Source: Halocynthiibacter styelae | GTDB lineage: Bacteria; Pseudomonadota; Alphaproteobacteria; Rhodobacterales; Rhodobacteraceae | Assembly: GCF_016123485.1 (NCBI RefSeq) | Contig: NZ_JADCKQ010000007.1 | Location: forward strand, 1-64,000 | Direction: 5' to 3' | Length of the DNA stretch: 64,000 nt | Shown here: positions 25,205 to 34,676 of the stretch, in pieces | Numbering within the stretch: the stretch's first letter is position 1 | How the letters are laid out: each line of letters starts with the position of its first letter | Made by a program: the position numbers and the translations under genes | Notes under the pieces: model-generated | The model's database searches: none | Told to the model about the DNA's origin: nothing | The model's input: only the letters and a program-made list of their open reading frames with translations

Positions 25205-26329
25205 TCAGGCTTTTTCGGTTTCCTCTTCTTCGATTTCCAGCAACACGATCTCGTCCGCGTCCGCGAGGCGGCGCAATTCGGACACGATTTTACCCATGGC
25301 AGCTTCGCCGATTTCTTCTTTCACCTCACCACGGGCTTCCATGTCTTCGCGCAGACTGTCAGCCAGGCGCGACGACATTTGCGTAAGCATAAATTCAACA
25401 GTTTTCGCATTGTCGCTTTCCGGGTCTGTGGTTGCGAAAGCAAATGCATCAATCTGCGCCCCGGTTTCCACATCGCGCAGAATTTTAGTTACATCCATCG
25501 GATCCAGACGGGTGGCGATATGGGCGAAGGTAAAGATGGATCGGCGCACTTCACGGGCGAATTCGCGATCTTCGTCTTCAAGGCTTTCGAGAAGATCATC
25601 GCGCACAGCAGCTTTCGCCTGGTTCAGGATCGCGCCAACCCGGTTTTCCGCCGCTTCTTCAAAGGCCATCGGCGCATGAGAATCAAGCTGGCTGGCCAGT
25701 GACAGGCCAATACGTTCAATCGCATCCGGGCTGACAGTGCCGGTCATGGACATGGCCCAGGTGATGCGGCGCGCAATGTCGCCGGGCAGGGAACTGAGAA
25801 GTTCTGCGGCGCGGGAGACAGACAGTTTTGACAGAACCACAGCGGCAATTTCTGTACTTTCGCACATCAGCATATTGCGCAGTTTCTCGTTTTCCAGCCG
25901 TTCCAGCCGCAGCCAGGGATCAGAGATGGCTTTCAGACCGATTTCACGGCGCATTTTCTGAATGGTGGTTTCGTTGATCACACCCTCAAGATCGCTCAAT
26001 GCGCCTTCCAGCCCACGGGAATTCGTCAGGCCAATGGTCACAAGTTCACGCAGAAATTCTTTGGCGACATCGCGTGAAATTTCACGCTTTACGATGCGCA
26101 TAGATGCCATGTGTTCTGTCAGTAAAACCTGACAGGATTCGGGCAGATCCTGAAGAGGCAGTTTGATGTCTTCGTTCAGAAGAAGACGCACCAGAATCGC
26201 CGCTTTCTGGCTTTGCGGCAGCTGGGGGACAACGGGCAGGTTATCGCTGTCATGGCCCTGTCCGCCAATCGCGGGCAGGGGCGGGGGCAAGGGGAGGCCG
26301 GGTAATCCGTCGGGCAAGGGGTTCTCCAT
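25205..26329 (-). CDS. Orphan FliG-like flagellar motor switch homologue
   Basis: 374 residues with a Pro-rich N-terminal 35. The FliG layout is visible: KAAILVRLLLNEDI (N-domain), SDPWLRLERLENEKLRNMLMCESTEIAAVVLSKLSVSRAAELLSSLPGDIARRI (middle domain, in place of the usual EHPQTIA), and REVRRSIFTFAHIATRLDPMDVTKILRDVE with MSSRLADSLREDME (C-domain). The EHPQ motif that binds FliM is replaced by MCEST. FliG forms the rotor ring of the flagellar switch. No flagellar gene is near. It may be the motor FliG in a dispersed gene set or a diverged paralogue. Confidence 0.78.
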   Translation of the reverse strand: MENPLPDGLPGLPLPPPLPAIGGQGHDSDNLPVVPQLPQSQKAAILVRLLLNEDIKLPLQDLPESCQVLLTEHMASMRIVKREISRDVAKEFLRELVTIGLTNSRGLEGALSDLEGVINETTIQKMRREIGLKAISDPWLRLERLENEKLRNMLMCESTEIAAVVLSKLSVSRAAELLSSLPGDIARRITWAMSMTGTVSPDAIERIGLSLASQLDSHAPMAFEEAAENRVGAILNQAKAAVRDDLLESLEDEDREFAREVRRSIFTFAHIATRLDPMDVTKILRDVETGAQIDAFAFATTDPESDNAKTVEFMLTQMSSRLADSLREDMEARGEVKEEIGEAAMGKIVSELRRLADADEIVLLEIEEEETEKA

Positions 26330-26404
26330 CGCTTTACCGGCTTTCCGCCGGGTTTCCCCGACTATGGCCGTGAAAGCGTTAAGAGACCCCTTACACCTTA
26401 CAGA

Positions 26405-27709
26405 TTATTCGCCGAAAACACGTTTGAAGATCGTGTCGACATGTTTGGTGTGATAGCCCATGTCGAATTTCTCGTTGATCCCATCTTCGCCCAGCGCTTT
26501 GACAACCTCAGCGTCGCCCAGCAGCAGTTCACGGAAATCAAGGCGTTCTTCCCAGACTTTCAGCGCGTTACGCTGCACCATGGAATAGGCGTCTTCACGG
26601 GAAACACCGGCTTGTGTGAGGGCCAGCAGCACACGCTGAGACATCACGAGACCCGGGAATTTGTTCATGTTGTCCAACATGTTTTCCGGGAACACGAGCA
26701 TCTTTTCAACAACACCCGCCAGACGGTGCAGCGCGAAATCAAGGGTTACGGTCGCATCCGGGCCAATGGCGCGTTCGACAGAAGAATGCGAAATATCGCG
26801 TTCATGCCACAGCGCCACGTTTTCCATCGCCGGGATCACAGCCATACGCACAAGACGCGCAAGACCGGTCAGGTTTTCGGTCAGAACCGGGTTCTTCTTA
26901 TGTGGCATCGCGGATGAACCCTTCTGGCCCATAGAGAAAAACTCTGCGCCTTCCAGCACTTCGGTGCGCTGCATGTGGCGGATTTCAACTGCGATGTTCT
27001 CAATAGAAGATGCAATCACACCCAATGTCGCAAAGAACATGGCGTGGCGGTCACGCGGGATCACCTGAGTTGAAATCGGCTCGGGACGCAGGCCCAGTTT
27101 TTCACAGACATGTTCTTCAACAGCGGGATCGATGTTCGCGAATGTGCCAACCGCACCGGAGATCGCGCCGGTCGCAATTTCCCAGCGGGCTTTTTCCAGG
27201 CGGTTCTTGTTGCGATCCATTTCCGCATAGAAACGCGCAAATGTCAGACCCATTGTGGTGGGTTCTGCGTGGATCCCATGGGACCGGCCAACACGTACAG
27301 TGTCTTTATGTTCCAGCGCGCGGGTTTTCAGGGCCGCAAGCACACGGTCCATGCCACCCAGCAGGATGTCAGCGGCGCGCACCATCTGCACGTTCAGGCA
27401 GGTATCCAGCACGTCGGAAGATGTCATGCCCTGGTGCACAAAGCGCGCTTCTTCAGAGCCAACATGTTCGGCCAGATGCGTCAGGAAGGCGATGACGTCA
27501 TGTTTGGTGACAGCTTCGATTTCGTCAATGCGCGCGACGTCAAATTCCACGTCTTTGGCTTTCCAGACCGCATCCGCGTTTTCGCGCGGGATCACCCCGA
27601 TATCGGCCATCGCATCACAGGCGTGGGCCTCGATCTCATACCAGATCTTAAACTTGGTCTCAGGGGACCAGATGGAAACCATTTCGGGGCGGGAATAACG
27701 GGGGATCAT
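26405..27709 (-). CDS. purB: Adenylosuccinate lyase
   Basis: 434 residues from the ATG at 27709. The fumarase/aspartase signature is GSSAMPHKKNP, and TSSDVLDTCLNVQM and GRSHGIHAEPTT are the other catalytic blocks. PurB removes fumarate from SAICAR and adenylosuccinate in purine synthesis. Length and ends are normal (MIPRYSRPEMVSIW; C-terminal HTKHVDTIFKRVFGE). No purine gene flanks it. Confidence 0.97.
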   Translation of the reverse strand: MIPRYSRPEMVSIWSPETKFKIWYEIEAHACDAMADIGVIPRENADAVWKAKDVEFDVARIDEIEAVTKHDVIAFLTHLAEHVGSEEARFVHQGMTSSDVLDTCLNVQMVRAADILLGGMDRVLAALKTRALEHKDTVRVGRSHGIHAEPTTMGLTFARFYAEMDRNKNRLEKARWEIATGAISGAVGTFANIDPAVEEHVCEKLGLRPEPISTQVIPRDRHAMFFATLGVIASSIENIAVEIRHMQRTEVLEGAEFFSMGQKGSSAMPHKKNPVLTENLTGLARLVRMAVIPAMENVALWHERDISHSSVERAIGPDATVTLDFALHRLAGVVEKMLVFPENMLDNMNKFPGLVMSQRVLLALTQAGVSREDAYSMVQRNALKVWEERLDFRELLLGDAEVVKALGEDGINEKFDMGYHTKHVDTIFKRVFGE

Positions 27710-27853
27710 GGCAAAGCCTTTATGCGGGTTGGCGTTGCTCCCAGTCTCATAGGGTGTGGGGCGAAATTTGCAAGCCTTGCGCGGTATATGGCCGCCAATC
27801 GGGGGCAGGTCGCGACCGCTTGCCTCAGGAATGGGCATATGTCAGGCAGAGAC

Positions 27854-28747
27854 ATGAGATATTCTCTGATTTTCCTGACACTCGCTTTCGGTTTTCCGCT
27901 GATCGGCAGCTATCTGGGCGCGCTGCATCCCCTGGGAGATTCGCTGGCGGTGTTCCGCTGGCATTTTGCTTTTGGGTTGATGGTTGTTGCCCTGACGGGC
28001 GCGATCTTCTGGCGAGGCAAACGAGCCTGGTGGCTGTTGTTGGCGCTGCCAGGGGCATGGATCGCTGTCGGGATCTGGTTTTACGGGCTGAAGATTGGCA
28101 CCGCTTCAAACTTTGATCTGATTGTTTATCAGAAGAATATGTCTTTTCGCATGCTGGATACCGGGCCACTGCAGCAGGATATTCTGGCTTCGAGAGCAGG
28201 TATCGTCACATTGCAGGAAGTGGATGCAGAAAATATATCACTGCTTGCCGACCTGGCAGAGAGCCATCCCTCACAGGCATATTGCGATTTCGCCCGGGTA
28301 GGCGGTGTTGCGATTGCATCCTCTCTGTCGCGCACGGATATGGGGTCGATCTGCATTGAAGGCGAAGGCATGGTCGCCCTGCAGGTTGAAACCGCTTACG
28401 GTCCGCTTTGGATTGTATCCCTGCATCTGCACTGGCCATTCCCCTATGGTCAGGCGGCACGGGTGGAACGGCTTCTGCCGCAGCTGGAGGCACTTGAAGG
28501 GCCTGTCCTTGTTGCGGGGGATTTCAATATGGTGCCCTGGTCACATACGGTGCGCAGCATCGAAGGCGCGACCGATACGCAGCGTGCCGGTCATTTGCTT
28601 TATACTTTTCCGATGAAGCACGGGCGGATTTCTTTGCCAATTGATCATGTCCTGGTGCCGGGTGATTACGCCACAGAAATCAGACGACGTCCGCTTTTGG
28701 GTTCAGATCACTACGGTATTCTTGCCCCGTTTACCTTGCCACGCTGA
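27854..28747 (+). CDS. Endonuclease/exonuclease/phosphatase (EEP) family membrane protein
   Basis: 297 residues from the ATG at 27854 with AGG 7 bases upstream; 27839 is the alternative. Three N-terminal hydrophobic helices (about 1-80) precede the EEP catalytic domain. Metal and catalytic motifs are VTLQEVD, VSLHLHWP, VLVAGDFNMVPWS, LPIDHVLVPGD and GSDHYGILAPF. The active site probably faces the periplasm. Substrate unknown: nucleic acid, phospholipid or sphingolipid-type phosphodiesters are all possible. Confidence 0.87.
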   Translation: MRYSLIFLTLAFGFPLIGSYLGALHPLGDSLAVFRWHFAFGLMVVALTGAIFWRGKRAWWLLLALPGAWIAVGIWFYGLKIGTASNFDLIVYQKNMSFRMLDTGPLQQDILASRAGIVTLQEVDAENISLLADLAESHPSQAYCDFARVGGVAIASSLSRTDMGSICIEGEGMVALQVETAYGPLWIVSLHLHWPFPYGQAARVERLLPQLEALEGPVLVAGDFNMVPWSHTVRSIEGATDTQRAGHLLYTFPMKHGRISLPIDHVLVPGDYATEIRRRPLLGSDHYGILAPFTLPR

Positions 28748-28815
28748 ATCTTTGCCGCTCTCTTGCGGGGACGTCTTAGTGCCGCAAATTTTGTCTCTTC
28801 AAATATCCCGGGGGA

Positions 28816-28833
28816 CCGGGGGCTGGCCCCCGG
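28816..28833. terminator. GC-rich hairpin between convergent genes
   Basis: CCGGGGG (28816-28822) pairs with 28827-28833 across a 4-base loop, between the convergent EEP and hydrolase-OsmC genes. No T-tract. It may serve as a terminator or be a dispersed intergenic palindrome. Confidence 0.4.
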
Positions 28834-28843
28834 CTGCCTTTGT

Positions 28844-30070
28844 TCAATCCGCCAGGCAGGTCTTAATCTCGGAACTGCTTTCCAGTGTCTTATGCACCGG
28901 GCATTTATCGGCGATCTCCAGTAGGCGCTGGCGTTGACCTGCGTCCAGATCCCCATCCAGACGGATCATCCGGGAAAAGCTGTCGATCTTTGAACCCGGA
29001 GGCGCGATGCTGCCGTCCCCTGCGTCCTGCGCATGCACCTTATCATGGCTCACGTCCACCGCCACATGCGTGAGAGGCCAGCCTTTGCGACGGGCATACA
29101 TGCGGATGGTCATTGATGTGCAGGCCCCAAGGCCAGCTGCCATAAACCCATAAGGCGACATGCCCCGGTTGGTGCCGCCATAGGCGAGGGGTTCATCGGC
29201 CACCGCATGATGCAGGGGCCCGCTCTGGATGTCTTGCATGAAGCCTTCAGCGTCAGCCTCGGATATGCGCACGATGCCTTCCGGCGCGCCGATGGGCGGG
29301 GCAGGCGGGCGCAGGTCCAGATATTTCCCGGCCCAGCTTGCTATGACCTCTGCCGCATATTCCGCATCACAGGGATCGGTGATCAGGTGATCGGCCTTAT
29401 CAAGAGTCACAAAGCTTTTCGGGTGTTTGGCCGCGCCAAAGATTTCAGCGGCGTTTTCAATTCCAACGGTTGTATCCTGCGGCGCATGCATGACAAGCAG
29501 GGCCCGGTTCAGGCGGCCGATATCATCAGACAAGTTCTCGCCGGCGACATCATCAATAAATTCCTTGCGGATCGTGAAGGGACGTCCGCCAAGGTCAACT
29601 GTCGCTTTGCCTTCCGCACAGATTTTGCCCAGAGCACCGCCAAAGTTATGGGTCACATGTTCCGGATCAAATGGCGCGCCCAGGGTTGTCACAGCTTTCA
29701 CGCTGTCAATCCGGCCTGCGGCTTTCAGAACCGCTGCACCACCCAGGGAATGGCCGATTAACAGGCCCGGGGCCATGTTGCGTTGTGTCAGATATTCTGC
29801 TGCCAGGATCAGATCATCAACATTCGATGTGAAAGACGTGTTCTCGAATTCGCCCTTAGAATGACCAAGCCCGGTAAAGTCAAAGCGCAGAACCGCAATG
29901 CCCATGCCCGCCAGACGCCCGGCGATACGCCGTGCAGCCGTGATGTCTTTGGAACAGGTGAAGCAATGAGCGAAAATCGCTGTGCCCAGATGCGGGCCTT
30001 CGGGTAAATCGAAACGGGCGGCCAGTTCTTCGCCGCTGTGACCTGTAAATGTGATACGCTCTGTTGGCAT
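28844..30070 (-). CDS. Bifunctional alpha/beta hydrolase-OsmC fusion
   Basis: 408 residues from the ATG at 30070. The N-terminal 250 residues are an alpha/beta hydrolase with nucleophile S108 in LLIGHSLGGAAVLKAAG and the His region DKADHLITDP. The C-terminal 140 residues are an OsmC peroxiredoxin-like domain (GGTNRGMSPYGFMAAGLGACTSMTIRMYARRKGW, IADKCPVHKTLE) with the two expected cysteines. The fusion is common in Proteobacteria. It probably handles acyl- or peroxide-modified substrates in oxidative stress. Confidence 0.93.
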   Translation of the reverse strand: MPTERITFTGHSGEELAARFDLPEGPHLGTAIFAHCFTCSKDITAARRIAGRLAGMGIAVLRFDFTGLGHSKGEFENTSFTSNVDDLILAAEYLTQRNMAPGLLIGHSLGGAAVLKAAGRIDSVKAVTTLGAPFDPEHVTHNFGGALGKICAEGKATVDLGGRPFTIRKEFIDDVAGENLSDDIGRLNRALLVMHAPQDTTVGIENAAEIFGAAKHPKSFVTLDKADHLITDPCDAEYAAEVIASWAGKYLDLRPPAPPIGAPEGIVRISEADAEGFMQDIQSGPLHHAVADEPLAYGGTNRGMSPYGFMAAGLGACTSMTIRMYARRKGWPLTHVAVDVSHDKVHAQDAGDGSIAPPGSKIDSFSRMIRLDGDLDAGQRQRLLEIADKCPVHKTLESSSEIKTCLAD

Positions 30071-30186
30071 GGGATTTCCTCTTTGGCAGAACCTGCAATC
30101 TGGCGTGACATCAGGACGCAATCAACCCACAGACCGGCGGTCTCACGGGAAGGTGAGCAGAAGTGGCGGGATGTGAAGAAAGGATG

Positions 30187-31194
30187 TCAGCTGCCGGGGA
30201 GGTTCTGAAGCTCGCGGATCACACGAAACCCTCGAACGTAGTCCCTGGTGTCCCATCGGGGGCGAAACCGATTTGCTGGCCGCAGAGCACTCATTGCAGA
30301 GTTAAATCCTCCACCTTTTCCGACCATAATTTCACATGTGTCCTGCGTCCGGGCGTGTTCCAGATAAGCGCTGTCTGTGGGCAGCCCCAGATGTGTTCTG
30401 GTCCAGCACGACATGGTGATTTCATGCACATTCCCCGGCATATGCCGCAGGCCCCATGGATTGGCGGCATTCAGTTCATCCACGGGAACGGGAATTCCCC
30501 GGTTCACCAGATCAGGGCGTGAAACTTCATTCCCACTAATACGGCCCTGTATGCTTTCAGTCATCTCGCGTGAAAAATTCGCCTGATCTGCCGTCACCTC
30601 ATCCCCCCAGGGAAAGCGCGTGGTTGTGCCCGCACGGGCGGCATATTCCCATTCTGCTTCGGTGGGCAGGCGATAGACATCCGCGCCGACAAGGCTGTTG
30701 AGCCAGGCCACATATTCCAGCGTATCGAGATAAGATACATTGACGACCGGGTGATCCGGCCCCAGAGGCGCATAGCCCGCGAATTTCAGAATCCAGTTGT
30801 CCGGCACATGGGAACATGCACCCGCCTCAACACAAGTCATCCAGTCTGCCTGGGTGGTTTCAGTGCGGGCCATGGCATAGGGAATATCCATTTCAACGGG
30901 ATGGCGTGGCTCTTCAATGGGTACGAAACGAAACCTCCCATCCGAAGAATCTTTTGTCGCGTCATAGGAATTGTAGATTGTGAGCTGGTCACGGGCTTCT
31001 TCTTCTGTTGCCCCCATCATGAAGCTGCCCGGCGGTATGGTGATCATTTCCGGACAGTCTGCGCATTCCTGAAAATGAGCGAGAGGTTCCAGGCGTGGCG
31101 GGCTGATGACCTGGCCATTGTCTTCTGCGTTCAGGATTGAGGGAGAGGCAGATAATGTGAAACTAAGGAACAATGACGTCAGTGTTCTGGACAT
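30187..31194 (-). CDS. Exported FGE/SUMF1-domain protein
   Basis: 335 residues from the ATG at 31194 (AGGGAAAC upstream). A signal peptide (LTSLFLSFTLSASPSILNA) precedes a formylglycine-generating-enzyme fold: MITIPPGSFMMGA, PVVNVSYLDTLEYVAWLN, YRLPTEAEWEYAARAGTTTRFPWGD, NPWGLRHMPGNVHEITMSCW and VRGFRVIR. True FGE needs the C-terminal copper-binding Cys pair in its RxxxSxCxxCxR-like region. I see SAMSALRPANRFRP there, without these cysteines. It is therefore probably a non-FGE member of the family. No sulfatase gene is adjacent. Confidence 0.87.
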   Translation of the reverse strand: MSRTLTSLFLSFTLSASPSILNAEDNGQVISPPRLEPLAHFQECADCPEMITIPPGSFMMGATEEEARDQLTIYNSYDATKDSSDGRFRFVPIEEPRHPVEMDIPYAMARTETTQADWMTCVEAGACSHVPDNWILKFAGYAPLGPDHPVVNVSYLDTLEYVAWLNSLVGADVYRLPTEAEWEYAARAGTTTRFPWGDEVTADQANFSREMTESIQGRISGNEVSRPDLVNRGIPVPVDELNAANPWGLRHMPGNVHEITMSCWTRTHLGLPTDSAYLEHARTQDTCEIMVGKGGGFNSAMSALRPANRFRPRWDTRDYVRGFRVIRELQNLPGS

Positions 31195-31329
31195 GAAATG
31201 TTTCCCTGAAATCCGGATCGGAATCCGTTGAATTTTTATGAGTTTCATATCAATTCAGGGTTGCATTGCACAGGTCGCAATAACCCGTGCAGTGGCAATG
31301 GTGTAAAATCACATCATCCTGTCAGGACG

Positions 31330-32673
31330 TCAGAGTTCTTCCCCGCAGAGCGCCTTATCAAACGGGTATTTCGTCAGGTTTTCATAGCCGTCATCGGTGA
31401 TCAGAACCTGATCTTCCAGCTTGATCGAGAAATCTCCGCCTTCCGGGCTGACGAGGGCTTCGACACACAACACCATGCCGGGCTGAAGTTCGTAGTCAAA
31501 CGCACCTTCAACCATTGCATCGGGATAAGCCACCAGAGGCCATTCATCACACAGACCGACGCCATGCATCATGCAGCCGTATTTCTGTTTCTGGAACTGA
31601 TCATCCAGCTTGTGACATCCGCGACTAAGGTCTTCGATGTTCAGGCCCGGACGCAGCATTTCCATATTGTAGTCAATATGTTCCCGGGCGTGCTTCATGG
31701 CATATATCATCTCGGCAGGGGGCTTTTCATCGCCGATCCACCAGCTGCGGGAAATATCAACGCAGATGCCGTAGGATCCGATCAGATCTGTATCAAAACT
31801 GATGATTTCATTGTTCTGAATGACACGGGGGCCGCATTCCTGGAACCAGGGATTGGTGCGTTTGCCGGAGGTCAGCAAACGGGTTTCGATCCACTCACCA
31901 CCACGCCGGATGTTTTCCGCATGCAGAACCGCCCAGACGTCATCCTCAGAAATGCCGCCTTTGGGCACCTCAGCACGGGCGAATTCCTCCATCTCGGCCA
32001 CGGCAACTTCGCAGGACACAGAAGCACAGCGCATCGCGAGAATTTCATCGGGGCCTTTGATACAACGGGCTTTTTCCGTCAGCTCTTCCCCCGGGTGAAT
32101 GTTAAACCCCTGGGCTTCCAGCGCACGCAATCCGTGCAGCATGACTTTGTCGACGCCAAGACGCATATTGCCGCCGCCGTGTTCTTCGATCAGCACGCGG
32201 ATTTCGTTGGACAGGGCATCCGCCGCCACATCAACCTTATCGCCACGGTCAAAGTAAAACAGATCTGCGCCGGATCGCTGTTCACGCACCAATGGATTGA
32301 ATTCACTGAGAAAAGGCGACTGTTTATAATCCCAGATCACCATATACCCATCGGCACAAACCAGCACTGCGCGGAAGGGGTTATGGGTGTTCCACAGCTG
32401 CATATTGGTGCTGTCGGTGGCGTAACGGATGTTCAGCGGATCAAAAAGAAGAACCCCGCCATAATCGCGCTGATTGATGCCCGCGACCAGACGATCAAGG
32501 CGGAACTGGCGCATGTTTTCCAGGTTCGGCAGGATCAGGCCGGCGGCTTCCCATTCCTGCATTGCCAGCAAGGTCGGGCCGATTTCAACGCGGTCGTTTT
32601 CATTGGGGCTGCCGTCCGCAAGATGTGTGCCTTTGGTGGGGTCAATCTTACGGCGGTCTCTGAAATGGCTCAT
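31330..32673 (-). CDS. dddP: DMSP lyase DddP (M24 metallopeptidase fold)
   Basis: 447 residues from the ATG at 32673. The whole protein reads as DddP: GGVLLFDPLNIRYATDSTNMQLWNTHNPFRA, NPLVREQRSGADLFYFDRGDKVDVAADA and MHGVGLCDEWPLVAYPD. The metal ligands are in place at D294, D296, D306, H370, E405 and E420, one residue less than the published DddP numbering. DddP cleaves dimethylsulfoniopropionate to acrylate and DMS. It is typical of marine roseobacters. Neighbours are an FGE-like gene downstream and a divergent DUF3445 gene. Confidence 0.96.
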   Translation of the reverse strand: MSHFRDRRKIDPTKGTHLADGSPNENDRVEIGPTLLAMQEWEAAGLILPNLENMRQFRLDRLVAGINQRDYGGVLLFDPLNIRYATDSTNMQLWNTHNPFRAVLVCADGYMVIWDYKQSPFLSEFNPLVREQRSGADLFYFDRGDKVDVAADALSNEIRVLIEEHGGGNMRLGVDKVMLHGLRALEAQGFNIHPGEELTEKARCIKGPDEILAMRCASVSCEVAVAEMEEFARAEVPKGGISEDDVWAVLHAENIRRGGEWIETRLLTSGKRTNPWFQECGPRVIQNNEIISFDTDLIGSYGICVDISRSWWIGDEKPPAEMIYAMKHAREHIDYNMEMLRPGLNIEDLSRGCHKLDDQFQKQKYGCMMHGVGLCDEWPLVAYPDAMVEGAFDYELQPGMVLCVEALVSPEGGDFSIKLEDQVLITDDGYENLTKYPFDKALCGEEL

Positions 32674-32810
32674 CTGGCTGTCTCCCTTATTTGGCCCAGA
32701 TTTCGTTGCGGCACAAAACTTGTCCCGCCTGAATCCGACTTGATCCATGTCGGTTTTCAGGAGCGTTTATGAAACGATTGCTTTAGCAAGGGGGAAGACG
32801 CGCCCGAGCC

Positions 32811-33659
32811 ATGGAAACAAAGCCAATGACTGAAAAAATGCCCGCAGCGGCCCCTTTTCCGATTTTGCAGGATTATTTGCGTTTCGCGCCCTGGATGGCA
32901 GAAAAGTCGCGCCGACTGCCTGGGGTGATGCCGATGGAACCAGGGCAGTGGCTGCAGCAGGATGAGGCGTACCAGGGGCAGCTGGCGGAAAAAGCCCGAT
33001 TGATTGAAGAATGCCCGGATCTGGTGCACGCTTTGTCAGATGGTGCACGCCCTGCGGCAGAGGAATTGTTGGATCATGTGCTGGCGGAACTCAGCGAGAC
33101 AGACGGTTTCACCCTGACCGGCGCGCGCGTCGCGCTCCCTGACGGGACGCTTGTCGCGATTGACCGCGCGAATCCTCTGATCACATTGTCAAAGCTTGTG
33201 CAGGAAGACTTCGTGATCATGGAAAAGTCTGACGGGGCGGATGAACATGTTCTGACCGGCGCGCTTTTGTGTTTTCCGGCCAGCTGGACCCTTGCGCAGA
33301 AATTCATGAAACCGCTGATCGCCATCCATGTGCCTGTGGGCAGCTATGATGACGATGTTGCCAAACGCGTGCAGCGGATGTTTGATGCGATCCGGCCCGG
33401 GCGGGGGCTGTGGCGGGCGAATGCGCTGTTCTATGAGGATCACGCGTTGTTCCATCCGCGGCTGGAAAACGCCCCCAGAGATCGCCCCGAGGTGCTGGAG
33501 GCGAATTATCTGCGCTCAGAGCGGCAAAGCCTTGTGCGTCTGCCAAAAAGCAATGCGGTGATTTTCTCGATTCACACCACGTTGATCCGGCGGGAAGATC
33601 TGACCGACGAACAACGTGCCGGTCTTGAAGCCCATCCGATTGAAACGGAAAATGCTTAA
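32811..33659 (+). CDS. DUF3445 heme-dependent oxidative N-demethylase-like protein
   Basis: 282 residues from the ATG at 32811; MTEKM 15 bases later is an alternative start. The DUF3445 pattern is seen in CPDLVHALSDGARPAAEELLDHV, DFVIMEKSDGADEHVLTGALLCFPASWTLAQKFMKPLIAIH and RANALFYEDHALFHPRLEN. Family members include the dimethylamine monooxygenase large subunit and heme-dependent oxidative N-demethylases. Other subunits are not adjacent. It is divergent from dddP, 137 bases apart. A link to methylated osmolyte breakdown is plausible but inferred. Confidence 0.87.
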   Translation: METKPMTEKMPAAAPFPILQDYLRFAPWMAEKSRRLPGVMPMEPGQWLQQDEAYQGQLAEKARLIEECPDLVHALSDGARPAAEELLDHVLAELSETDGFTLTGARVALPDGTLVAIDRANPLITLSKLVQEDFVIMEKSDGADEHVLTGALLCFPASWTLAQKFMKPLIAIHVPVGSYDDDVAKRVQRMFDAIRPGRGLWRANALFYEDHALFHPRLENAPRDRPEVLEANYLRSERQSLVRLPKSNAVIFSIHTTLIRREDLTDEQRAGLEAHPIETENA

Positions 33660-34561
33660 GCCCGTAAAGCGGCGCGCAGGGCGTCTTCGCGTGTGGCGAA
33701 GACCGGGGCAGGTGTTTCGGCAAAGGTATCAAGAACAACAGGATCTTCTGCGCGGATCAGCAGGCGGTGGTGTGGGTTTGCGCCGCCGGTCTGAATGCGT
33801 TGCGCGGTGATCCGCAATTCGTTGCTGTCAAAAAGCACGGCGGTCTGATCTGTTTCGGGAGAAAGCTGATCATAGAATGGCCCCTGATCGCGGAAATCCA
33901 GTGCCAGATCTTTCAGGGCGGCAAAAGCATCTGCAAAGTCCAGCATGCCCTGTGCAATGGTGACAGGCAGATCAAAGATCGCCTCGGCCCCGACCGCATG
34001 AAAGCCTTTCAGTTCAATCCCATCCAGCCGCGCCCCGGATCGGAAGGCGCGGGGTTTGATCAGCAGTTCCGGGGAAAGGGGCGCGCCGGCTTTGCCTGCG
34101 AGGCTGACAAATTCCGCTGGCGTGAACATAGTCCCCGTGTCGCCCCAGAAGACCGCCTCTGGCGGGTGGCGCTGCGTCAGCCAAAGCGTGAAATCACGCA
34201 GAACCTCTGCTGGTACATCCGGGCGATTGCGGGTGATCAGAATGTGCCCTTCATGGCGCAGGATCAGAGTGCGGATTTCAAGGGCAGACAACGCGCCAAA
34301 TTCCTGGTTGGTGATCCCGGAAAACTGCCCGGCAGACAAGGGCAGGACGGCGGCACTGACAGTCAGGCAGGCTTCCCCCTGATGGAGCACCAGAAACCTT
34401 CCATCGCCGCAGGGTTGCAGCGCATATTGACGCCCCACGGACCCTTTCAATTGTGCCTGAAACACATCAGGCCCGGCATCATCCGGATGGCTGTAAAGTA
34501 AGGCTGTGTCGCTCTGAATTAGCTTTACATCCGGGATATGAAGTTCGGGATAATTCCGCAT
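33656..34561 (-). CDS. Conserved-looking protein of unknown function
   Basis: 301 residues, no family recognised. No signal peptide or membrane helix. The middle contains LTQRHPPEAVFWGDTGTMFTPAEFVSLAGKAG and a Phe/Asp-rich stretch LALDFRDQGPFYDQL. Composition and codon use match the neighbours, so it is a real gene. It ends 4 bases inside the convergent DUF3445 gene. Confidence 0.6.
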   Translation of the reverse strand: MRNYPELHIPDVKLIQSDTALLYSHPDDAGPDVFQAQLKGSVGRQYALQPCGDGRFLVLHQGEACLTVSAAVLPLSAGQFSGITNQEFGALSALEIRTLILRHEGHILITRNRPDVPAEVLRDFTLWLTQRHPPEAVFWGDTGTMFTPAEFVSLAGKAGAPLSPELLIKPRAFRSGARLDGIELKGFHAVGAEAIFDLPVTIAQGMLDFADAFAALKDLALDFRDQGPFYDQLSPETDQTAVLFDSNELRITAQRIQTGGANPHHRLLIRAEDPVVLDTFAETPAPVFATREDALRAALRA

Positions 34562-34628
34562 ATTTCACCTCTTACACACGCCGGGCAGGGTGGCGGAAAG
34601 AGATTAAAGAAAGGTGCAGGCAAAAGAA

Positions 34629-34653
34629 AAAGGCGCCCAGATCGGACGCCTTT
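34629..34653 (-). terminator. Rho-independent terminator of glnBA
   Basis: A 10-bp stem (34629-34638 with 34644-34653, one G-T pair, 5-base loop) followed on the minus strand by TTCTTTT. It lies 24 bases after the glnA stop. Confidence 0.85.
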
Positions 34654-34676
34654 CCCTCACAGTAGCAGCGGCTGAC

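Noticed and set aside
27110-27853. Upstream extension of the EEP-family frame
   Set aside because: Lies antisense inside purB and has no domain; the real start is near 27854.
31228-32772. 514-codon plus-strand frame
   Set aside because: Antisense to dddP, which has every expected motif. Codon-bias shadow.
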